From: Ptychodera flava
Taxonomy: Eukaryota; Hemichordata; Enteropneusta; Ptychoderidae
Length of the DNA: 64,000 nucleotides
Direction: 5' to 3'
NCBI RefSeq assembly: GCF_041260155.1
Contig: NC_091929.1
Span: 28,270,080-28,334,079 of the forward strand
Made by a program: the position numbers and the translations under genes. Positions within the stretch are counted from its first letter, which is position 1. Each line of letters opens with the position of its first letter. The notes under the pieces are model-generated. The model saw nothing but the letters and a program-made list of their open reading frames with translations. It was not told the origin of the DNA and did no database searches. Of this stretch, positions 37,701-49,700 are shown piece by piece.

Positions 37701-40700
37701 TCTGATACTTTATTATGTAGCATCACCTCGTGTGTGGACGGCGAGTCCTCGCATTCTGCCATCTGCCAGCCCTCGTGTTCTGGCGCCCCTGAGTCCAGAG
37801 GCGGTAATCGCGAGCAGGATTGCCGCAATCGGAGACCAAATCATGCAAGAGCAGCAACACCAGCAGGAGTTGAACTCTGCTGTCAGGAAACTATTGGGAC
37901 TACCTCAGGCCAAGGTGACTTACGATGTCTTCAAGGAGGCAGCTAGTGATGTCATCGACAGAGATACCACATCTGGTGGCTGGCACCAGGCAAGTAGCAA
38001 AAATGAATACATGCATATTTCAATACTGAAATAGAACGTTGGCATTAAGTAATTAATTTATCAAGCATTTATTTTTTGTTTGTTTACATATAAATAACAG
38101 GTCAATTAATAGGTGAACTAGTATACCCAATCACGGAAAACAAAGGAGATACCGGTATATACAGTACTGTATACATATTAGTAGGAATAGACTGAAAACG
38201 TAATTGCCATGAATCACAATTACAAGGAACCACAGATACAGTGTAAAATAGTAGCAGTATATTTCTGAAGCGTGGTACTCATTGTTACATAAACAGTTGT
38301 AAGATGTTAATGATTATCAATACATGCTAGTCTTTGGAGACAGAAAGTTCCCATGGAAACCGCCTGAGTGATATTTTGACAATCTTGAAATACCAGGGTT
38401 CTTCGTCCACTCCAGGCATGTTCAGCATTCCCTTAATAATTTCAACAGACAAGTGAGATAAACGATTGCTCCAAAAGGTCAAATTTTCTACGCTGTATTT
38501 GAAATATTGCTTAGTCTATTTCATAACCTGGGAACAGTTCATCTTTATACAAAAAAGAAAACAAAATTTCTACCCTGTATATTAAATATTGCTTTGTTTA
38601 TTTCATAACCTAGAAAACAGTTCATCTTTATAAAAAAAAGAAAACAGTTTGGTGATGTTGACATCATGCAATCATATCTATATCACAACAGCCCCTACGG
38701 CCATTTCATTTGAACATAGTGTAATATTCCTAAGCAGTTATGAACAGAAATACTCATAATCCATCGCATGACATGCAAAGGAAAGTATACAGTGAACAGT
38801 GACTGCAACTTACAGAGTTTAGAACCTTTTTTGTAGTAGGTTAAATTTCACTGTTACAGCCAGACATCTAGTGCTGTTCACAATAACTTTCATTAATTTC
38901 ATGATTTCACGTGACCTCTGCGGATGTTTTCCACTTTGGAACTTGTCAATTGCTTCCCAGGTTGCATCAGTCTTGAATTTCAGCCGCCATCTTGCTTTCG
39001 GACTGGTGAAGAAAGGCGAAAGGAGTATCGGCCAACTGACAGAATACAGTGTCCAACTGATCGAGGAAAACATGGCCAATTTCATTGTGGAACAGGGAGG
39101 ATGGGTTAGTGTCCTTTTTTTCTTTTTTTTCATTTATGGTCTCAAATCTAAGCAGTAGTTTTTTTGGATGGAGCACGACTTCTCCGAGCAACTCTACCCG
39201 ACCAGGTCATGTGACCATCCATTGGAGACTTAATACATGTACGGTATGTTTTGTGTGCTTCATGAAAGTCTTTAACCCTTTCCTGCCAGGTTCATTTGTT
39301 GTGATAAGGTCAAGTTTGGTGAAACCAGCTAACATCTCCCAAATATATAATAACAGACGTGGCCATATTAAGATTCCTAGAATGAACCAAAACACTATTG
39401 TTACTGACTTGTCTTGCTGAGACATGCATAAATCTGGCGATATTTTCTCATTTATTTACTTTTTTATTTATTGCACCTTATTTAATGAGAGTTTATTTTC
39501 CCAGGGTCCTCAAGACTAAAAAACTATAAAATACATTTACCATAAAATATATTTTGATAAGTAAAAACACAACACCCAAAAATTTACAAAATTACAAAAA
39601 GACAAATTTAAAATTCTGCACAACAGAAAAAGATATCTCAGATGATTTTACTTGTTTTTTTTTCAACTTTTTAATTCAATTCTGGCATTACTTAACCTGT
39701 AATGCTTATTCGTTATAGTGATGATTACGGTGAAGAGGTAAACCAGCTTAAAAAGGCTAAAATAGCCATAAGTAAGCCAAAGCAGGGGTTAGCGAAGACA
39801 CAAATAGGGAAAGGATAAAAAACGGAATGTTTTTGATTAGCCCTTCCCCAGCTACTTGTTTCTGAAATGTTTCGCTTTTTATTCACTTTCTTGTGGTATA
39901 CAGGGTATATTTTTGATACAGCTGGTTCTGTATAACACTGATCGTTTTGGTACCTTAACTTTTATTCTGACTTTGAGAAAACTTGACCTGAAAAGGGTTA
40001 AACTTCATCTTAAAGCCCTGTACCTGTCTTTTTACCAAATGGTATTTTTGTTGTACTGAGTATATATGTATAAGTTGTTCAACAAAAAGCCTACAAACAA
40101 TCTTGATTTACAATTCTAGTGTTATGTTAGCTGGAACGTGGCTATCATAAGTGTTGAATGTAACGTCTATAAGTGTTGTGATTTTACTAATAACCAATAA
40201 TTGTTGTTCTTGATACAGACAGTAGCAATTACTGGTATTAGCAGTAATGTGTCAAAGTGTTTCTGTTTTTGCAAGTAACTTTTGCAAGTAACCCATAATT
40301 GTCGGGCCTAGCATACAGAAAATGTTAGGTGTTTATGTCTGAAAGTGTTTGTTTGTCATAATTACTTTTGTCCAGAAGTGTCCATGCTCAAAGACTTTAC
40401 ACTTGTTAGCATTACTGTCGTAAAGTGTACCTATTTTTGCCAGTAATCAAAATTGTAGGACTTGAGGTACTGAGAACATTGGAGTCAAGAGTGTTCATGT
40501 CTGACAATAGTGTTTTTGGAAGTAAACAGTAGTTGAAGTGCTCTACTTAGAGCAAACATCACCATCGTAAGACTGGTGTTAATGTTTGAAAGTGTTTGTG
40601 TTCCCATAAAGATGTTTGTGATGACTCTACATGTAAGTATCCAAGTCAGACAGTGTTTGTGTTTGTGTTTTTACAAGTAACCAGTACTTGTTCGACTTTG

Positions 40701-43700
40701 TATACAGAAAGCATTACAGTATGGTGTAAAATGCTTATATTTTTTTTGCACTTTACCAATTGTTGTGTGTTTCCAGACTGATTTACATTTATAGTATAAG
40801 TAAGTTTTTGCTAAAAGGTATGACGACACATACCTGAACGGGTTTTACATTACTAAAACAGTCAAAAATGATAAAGTTGAACAGTTTTAAGCACATTTAC
40901 ACACAGTATGAGCAGGTGAATTTTCCAGCCTTCCATTGCAATAGGTTTGTATTGTAGAAAATCTGTGTAATCTAATTCGTATCTTATCATGTACCAGAAA
41001 TACTTAAAGATATATAGCACAGTTTTCTTTTACCATATTTTTATTTTTTTCCTCTATATATCAAATATCAATTGCAATTATCGGTTAACTCTTTGTCCCA
41101 GCTTATCTGTGCAAATGACATACTTGTTTTTCCCTGTATAAAGCACCAATAAAAATCTTTACTTATTATGTTAAATGTATTGATATTTTCCTTAGTGAAT
41201 TTTTTCTCAACAAGGAACTAGCCTTTTCATGAGGTGATGTTAACATTTAAAGACACTCTTTTTGCACAGTTGTGCCATCCAAGTGCAATTAGGGTCACTG
41301 TGCTGCATTAAACGGCCCATGAAATGGTCTGGCGCACAAATATTAGGATCGCTGCTACTGGCCCCAAGATGCTGTGTTCATTTCTGCAATCATTTGTGAC
41401 ATGCATTCACGAGATCATAGATGAATGAAATTATGAAATTGGCACTTCCTATCATTTTGACAAGTCAACTTTTTTTTCCTTTCTGAAGATTGCTCTATCT
41501 TTAAGAATGTACATAGATAAAATATTGAACATCTTCTCTGATAGTTACGATGAGATATTATTTCTAGTGATTTTTTCTCAATATTAAAACAATTAATCGT
41601 CAGCTTGTTTTGAGGACAGGGATTCAAATTTATTTATAGTCCGACATACTCTGAATATGAGTGGGTTCCACTACTGCCGGGCTTGTTGTTGGTGGCAAAA
41701 ACTGTCCACCAGTAGTTGTATCAATAAATTGCTAATTTTGCTGTCCGTGTGAACCTTTCCATCATGAGTACTTCTTATAAAGTTATTCCAATGTATATGT
41801 CAACAGAGACAAAGACCATTTCGTTGGCCGTTTAAAATTCAGCATCTTCAACATATACTCAGTCGTTCATTTTATTCCAAGATTTCCTCAAACTTCTCCA
41901 CCAATTCTGTGTAGATTAGTTATTAATAGGGCAGTCCAGCTGCATACAAACTTTTAAGTTACATGACTCATTTCTTGAATTTTTCAAATGTGTTATTTTA
42001 ATATGAAGAGTGAAAATTTTACATTTCTATCATACATGGATAAAGTGAAATTGATTTAAAGCTTTTTTCTTACTTGGGAAGTTTGCCATTTTATGACAAT
42101 GTTAGATTTTAGCTCAAATATCAGCTATTTGCACTCTGGTAGACCAACCCAAGATGTTTGAATGCAAATGAACGGCCAGTAGTTTTAAGTTCTGATAATT
42201 TTGCCACTATTTTTGTATTGAATGACAACAAAAGTTTCTTGTGCTACTGGCAAAAGCATGTTCGGATAAACAGTATTCAGCTTGTCAACTCAGCCTGTAC
42301 ATGTGTAGACTGCATTGTTATTGTTGAAAAAGAAGTGAATTATAGTCTGGACTAGAATGTAGACTTTAACAGTGCAGTTTACATGTATAGATAGATGCTG
42401 TTTTGACAAGCTAAATAGGTTTTCAAAACGATTTGAAGAGTAGTGACATATAAAACAAAATTGTGAAAAGATTTGTCAAAGTTTACAGCCATAGCCCTTT
42501 ACAGAAGATTTTGTCATCATTGCCAGACACAATACTTCTTGTGAAGTTGCAAGAGTACAGTAATTAGGCACCATGACAAACCCTACAAAGTATTTTATTT
42601 CAAATCGCAGATTGTGAAAACGTACTCGAGTTCTGTGGATTGCATACAGACAACATAGACTCTTCCTTCAATTTCACTCTTTCCATGAACAACTAGAGGT
42701 TGGCTTTTAGCTGTGAAATTTGTCATAACACGCGTCAGAAGAAAATGCTTCTTTGAGAACACTTGTATGAAATACTGGAAATGTTGTACTCAAGAAAAGA
42801 AACAACTTTTCGTGAAAAGAAGTTCAAAAATGTTACGTCCAGAAGGGTAGGACACTGATTTCTGAATGGATGTCTCCAAGGTGTATGCTACCTAATACTG
42901 TCACACTTGAACTTTTCGAGAACCGCCAAAACCAGAGAGATACTTTCAACTACAACACATGGTTCAGATGTTACAGTTGACTTCTACAAGATGGGATGCA
43001 ACTTTGATTCCAGATTATCTCGTCAAAGAATATTTTTCAACAGTTTTTCCACCTTTGTTCTGTGTCAACCTTATTCCTTGCATTTCAGCATTACTAATTC
43101 ACTGTATAATCTTAGACTATCTGTTTGGCCAATAAATGTGCTCTTTGACTAATCTGCGGACACCATCAGCAGATTAAGTTGATTAAGTCATCATTTTGCT
43201 ACACTAGTAAGTCCATAAAGATGCGATTTACTAGTGTTCTGAGTGTTGACTTTATCAATTTAATCTGTTGGTGGTGTCCGCAGATTAGTCAAATTGCAGT
43301 TGCTGTTTAGGCAACTCAATTGCCTATAAGGTGTCATGGCTTGGCAACTTCGAAAACCCTAGCATCCAGAGTGTTGACTTTATCAACTTAATGTGCTGGT
43401 GGTTTCCATAGATTAGTCAAATTTCCGTTGTAGTTCAGGAAACAAGATTGCCTTGAGGGTATCACTAATTAGCTATTCATTAAAAGCGGTATGCTGGGTG
43501 TTGACTTTGCCAACCTAATGCTGCTCAGTGTCCAAAGATTAGCCAAATTACAAGTGTTGTGTAACAACTTGATTGTCCATAGAGTATCATGGCTTGGCAA
43601 TTTAAACAAATTATAGTCAAGCTCACACAAGACGGGACAACTGTTCTTTCTTTGCTTAAAACAAGAAAAGATAACTCCATTAGCAGTTTAATAGTGCACT

Positions 43701-46700
43701 TGAGCTGTTCCTTGTGTATAAAGGCCAGGGACTTGATCCCAAGGATCAAGTTTGTTTTGTCTGTACGAGGATTATGGAGTGTCATAGCCTTTTGTTTTCC
43801 ATTGAAATTGTAATCCAATAAATAGATTCCCCGCGAGAAATCTGATGCTGGCAGAGGCCTTTAAAGCCAAGCAAATTTCACAACAATTGTCCCGTTTATT
43901 TACTTTTCCAAACAAACATGCAATACAGTTTAGCTGTTTCAACATCTTTGTGGTCATTGTTATATAATTTTTGGCAAATTTTTTCTGTATATTTAGTGGC
44001 CAACTTCAAGGAATCCTGTAGTCCAGGTTATGAAAAGGATGGATCACTACTTTTCCATCATAAGCAGTGAATCTCGTCCTTGAATGAGTTTCATGAGACT
44101 ACTGAGTATTTTCCTCTCTTGTACCCTTGTTAAGCTAGCCTACTTTATGGTTATAGTTCTGAATTCCTGGCTGTTGCATAAGTTTTCTGTTTTCTGACTG
44201 TAAACATTATGTTCTGGCTTTTCCTGTGAAAGCTATCTCGTTTTAATCACCTTGTTTTGATGCAAAAAAGCTGATAAACAACCTACACCTTTAACCAATT
44301 TAAAGAAACTCACAATAAACTCAGATAAAAGTCTGAGGATACCGCGACATTGCCACTATAGGCATTATCGGATAATATTATCTAAGTTATCTAAGTTAGA
44401 GTCTAATATTAGACGAGTGGGGAAGAGGCAGATTCCCAACATGCTGTGTTATCGGATAATATCTGATAAAATCAATAATATCGTCTAAAATCTAAGCTAG
44501 AGTCTAACATTAAACGAGTGGGGAAAAGGCAGATGCCTGACTTGCTGTTTTATCAGATAATATCTGATAAAATCGATAATATCGTCTAAAATCTAAGTTA
44601 GAGTCTAATATTAGACGAGTGGTAAGAGGCAGATGCCTGACATGCTGTTTTATCGGATAATATCCGATAAAATCGATAATATCGTCTAAAATATAAGTTA
44701 GAGTCTAATATTAGACGAGTGGGGAAGAGGCAGATGCCATAAAACTGCATGTTGAGCATCTGCCTCTTCCCTACTCGTCTAATATTAGACTCTAACTTAG
44801 GTTTTAGACGATATTATCGATTTTATCTGATACTATCTGATAAAACAGCATGTCGGGCATCTGCCTCTTCCCCACTCGTCTAATATTAGACTGTAAATTA
44901 GATGTTAGTGTCTAATATTAGACGAGTGAGGTATGGCTGATGTCCAAAATGCTGTTTTATCGGATATTATCAGATAAATTTGGTAATATTGTCTAAAATC
45001 TAAGTTAGAGTCTAATATAAGCCGAGTGGGCAAGAAGCAGATTCCCGACTTGCTGTTTTATCAGATAATATCTGATAAAATCGATAATATCGTCTAAAAT
45101 CTAAGCTAGAGTCTAACATTAAACGAGTGGGGAAAAGGCAGATGCCTGACTTGCTGTTTTATCAGATAACATCTGATAAAATCGATAATATCGACTAAAA
45201 TGTAAGTTAGAGTCTAATATTATACAAGTGGGGAAGAGGCAGATGCCTGACATGCTGTTTTATCAGATAATATCCGATAAAATCGATAATATCGTCTAAA
45301 ATCTAAGTTAGAGTCTAATATTAGACGAGTGGGGAAGAGGCAGATGCCATAAAACTGCATGTTGAGTAATCTGTCTCTTCCCTACTCTGTCTAATATTAG
45401 ACTCTAACTTAGATTTTAGACGATATTATCGATTTTATCGATAATATCCGATAAAACAGCATGTCGGCATCAGCCATACCTCACTCGTCTAATATTAGAC
45501 AATAACATCTAAGTTAGAGTCTAATATTAGACGAGTGGTAAGAGGCAGATGCCTGACATGCTGTTTTATCGAATAATATCCGATAAAATCGATAATATTG
45601 TCTAAAATCTAAGTTAGAGTCTAATATTAGACGAGTGGGGAAGAGGCAGATGCCCGACATGCTGTTTTATTGGATAATATCCGATAAAATCGATAATATC
45701 GTCTAAAATCTAAGTTAGAGTCTAATATTAGACGAGTGGGGAAGGGGCAGATGCCATTGCTGTTTTATCGGATAATATCCGATAAAATCGATAATATCGT
45801 CTAAATCTAAGTTAGAGTCTAATATTAGACTGTGGGAAGAGGCAGATGCCCGACATGCTGTTTTATCGGATAATATTCGATAAAATCGATAATATCGTCT
45901 AAAATCTAAGTTAGAGTCTAATATTTGACGAGTGGGGAAGAAGCAGATTCCCGACATGCTGTTTTATCGGATAATATCCGATAAAATCGATAATATCGTC
46001 TAAAATCTAAGTTATAGTCTAATAATAGATAAGTGGGGAAGAGGGCAGAGGCCCAACATGCTGTTTTATCGGATAATATCCGATAAAATTGATAATATCG
46101 TCTAAAATCTAAGTTAGAGTCTAATATTAGACGAGTGGGGAAGAAGCAGATCCCGACATGCTGTTTTATCGGATAATATCCAATAAAATTGATAATATCG
46201 TCTAAAATCTAAGTTAGAGTCTAATATTAGATGAGTGGGGAAGAGGCCGAGGCCCAACATGCTGTTTTATCGGATAATATCCGATAAAATCGATAATTAT
46301 CGTCTAAAATCTATGTTAGAGTCTAATATTAGACGAGTAGGAAGGGGAAGATGCCTGACATGCTGTTTTATCGGATAATATCCGATAAAATTGATAATAT
46401 GTCAAAAATCTAAGTTAGAGTCTAATATTACGAGTGGGGAAGAGTCAGATGCCATAACACTGCATGTCGGGCATCTGTCTCTTCCCTACTCGTCTAATAT
46501 TAGACTCTAACTTAGGTTTTAGACGATATTATCGATTTTATCTGATACTATCCGATAAAACAGCATGTCACGCATCTGCCTCTTCCCCACTCGTCTAATA
46601 TTAGACTGTTACTTAGATGTTAGTGTCTAATATTAGACGAGTGAGGTATGGCTGATGTCCAAAATGCTGTTTAATCGGAGAATATCAGATAAATCGGTAA

Positions 46701-49700
46701 TATTGTCTAAATTCTTAGTTAGAGTCTAATATTAGACGAGTGGGGAAGAGGCAGATGCCCGACATGCTGTTTTATTGGATAATATCCAATAAAATCGATA
46801 ATATCGTAAAATCTAAGTTACAGTCTAATATTAGACGAGTGGGGAAGGGCTGATGTCCAAAATGCTGTTTAATCGGAGAATATCAGATAAAATCGATAAT
46901 ATCGTCTAAAATCTAAGTTAGAGTCTAATATTAGACGAGTAGGGAAGAGGCAGATGCCCGACATCATGTTTTATCAGATAATATTCGATAAAATCAATAA
47001 TATCGTCAAAAATCTAAGTTAGAGTCTAATATTAGACGAGTAGGGAAGAAGCAGATTCCAGACATGCTGTTTTATAGGATAATGTCCGATAAAATTGATA
47101 ATATCGTCTAAAATCTACGTTAGAGTCTAATATTAGACCAGTGGGGAAGTGGCCGATGCCCGGCATGCTGTTTTATCGGATTATATCCGATAAAATCGAT
47201 AATATTCGTCTAAAATGCTAAGTTAGAGTCTAATATTAGACGAGTAGGGAAGGGGCAGATGCCAGACATGCTGTTTTATCGGATAATATCCGATAAAATC
47301 GATAATATGGTCTAAAATCTAAGTTAGAGTCTAATATTAGATGAGTGGGGAAGAGGCAGATGCCCGACACTGCATGTCGGTTATCTGCCATCTTCCACTC
47401 GATAATATTCGTCTAAAATCTAAGTTAGAGTCTAATATTAGACGAGTTGTGGGAAAAGGCAGATGCCCGCATGCTGTTTCCCATATCGTCTAATATTAGA
47501 CTCTAACTTAGATGTTAGTGTCTAATATTAGACGAGTGAATTACGGCTGATGCCCGACATGCTGTTTTATCGGATATTATCTGATAAAATCGATTATATT
47601 GTCTAAAATCTAAGTTGGAGTCTAATATTAGATGAGTTGGGAAGAGGCAGATGCCTGACACTGCATGTCGGGCATATGTCTCTTCCCTACTCGTCTAATA
47701 TTAGACTCTAACTTAGGTTTTAGACGATATTATCGATTTTATCCGATACTATCTGATAAAACAGCATGTCACGCATCTGCCTCTTCCCCACTCGTCTAAT
47801 ATTAGACTGTAACATAGATGTTAGTGTCTAATATTAGATGAGTTAGGTATGGCTGATGCCCAAATGCTGTTTTATCGGATAATATCAGATAAAATCGGAT
47901 AATATCGTCTAAAATCTTAGATGTTAGTGTCTAATATTAGACGAGTGAATTACGGCTGATGCCTGACATGCTGTTTTATCGGATATTATCTGATAAAATC
48001 GATTATATCGTCTAAAATCTAAGTTAGAGTCTAATATTAGACGAGTGGGGAAGAGGCAGATGCCCGACATGCTGTTTCATCGGATAATATCCGATAAAAT
48101 CAATATATCGTCTAAAATCTAAGTTAGAGTCTAATATTAGACGAGTGGGGAAGAGGCAGATGCCCGACATGCTGTTTTACTGGATAATATCCAATAAAAT
48201 CGATAATATCGTCTAAAATCTAAGTTAGAGTCTAATATTAGAAGCAGATGGGTGGAAAATTCTAAAAACGCTGTTTTATAGGATAATGTCGATAATAATA
48301 TTCCTATTAGATCACTTTGGTCTCATGTTCCTGGAACTCTCTAACTTAGACATTTTAGACGATATTATCCGATAATTAAGAAAAAGCCTATGTCGCACCT
48401 TCATGAAAAGTCTACGGGAAACTCTACTAATACTGATGATGGAAGTGTTTGGAGATTAATCATAAATCTAACAAGCTGACTTTACCTTAGTTATGTATTA
48501 ACCATAAATCTAAGATGCTGACTTTACCTTCGTTAGATATTAACCATAAATTTAACATGCTAATTTTACCCATGTTGACCATACATTTGTTACATATTAA
48601 CCATGCTGACTATACCTAAGAAAGATATTAACCATAAGGCTAACATGCTGACTATACCTGTTACATATTAACCATAAATCTCACACGCTGGTTTTACTGT
48701 CAGATATTAACCATAAATCTAACTTGCTGACTGTACCTATGTTAGATATTAAACACAAATCTAACTTGCTGACTATCCCTTTGTTGGATATTAACCATAA
48801 ATCTAACCTACTGACTTTACCTATGTTCCTGACACACTGTTTTCTCTTGATGTGAGCTTAATCCTGACTTTCTCCCAGCAACCTATTTCATTTCAATCCT
48901 TAGCTCTGGAAATGTCTGTTAGGTCGCTGATTCATCTACTGAAAAATGCACTTTCTGATGGCATGACAAATCCTTTCAGATGTTACATGGATAATTTCAC
49001 TGTACACTGCCCCTCATTTTCCATTACTTTGACGTTGTCAGCAGTATTATGCAAGCAGCATGATCATAAATGGAAAATTGTAGAAACATTTGATGATGTT
49101 TTCATAATTTCTTCTCGCTTCTTACCTCCATGTTCTAGTGAACATGCTGGGAGACTGTAGCAGTTACACAGTTTTGTCTAGTGTATGTTAAATTGTTGAC
49201 TCTCTCAAAAACTCAAAACTAGACAGCCGTAATTGTAATGATCAAGTTCTCAGCCTTTGAGAGCAAACTACCGCTAACTAAACATGGTCTTCTTTTTTCA
49301 CTTTGACGGAGTGTCTGTATTTCATCAACATCAGATCAAGATAGCTGTCTGTAAAAATCATCGTCGCTGGATTTGGGAGGATCCTTAATAATGATGCAAA
49401 TTTAATAATTTTTCATCCTTTTTTAGGGATGGGGTCATGAGATCTCACACAAATGTTTTCCAATCAATTTCTGGCTATATATAGAACAAAATTCTGCTTC
49501 ATCACAACCAGTGTTTTGCTAGAAGTTACAAAACTCTGACTTCAAGGGTTCTGACCACCAGCTCAGGAAACAGCAGCAACAACTGTTGTGTTTGTTATGC
49601 TGACTTGAATTGCAATTAACAAAACCAAAGGGACAAAGTCACCATTTTTTGGCACTGTTTTAGATTTGCCGAGCTTTGAGAACTGTCATCGATTAGAATC

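Noticed and set aside
45715-45957. 80-codon minus-strand frame with internal repeats
   Set aside because: It lies wholly in the satellite and reads its repeat unit.
44340-48400. CRISPR-like array
   Set aside because: Direct and inverted satellite units with no unique spacers, in a eukaryotic intron.
48852-49160. 102-codon frame in BCL2L13 intron 5 as a possible extra exon
   Set aside because: No similarity to the family, and exons 5 and 6 join in phase 0 exactly across the BH2 motif without it.
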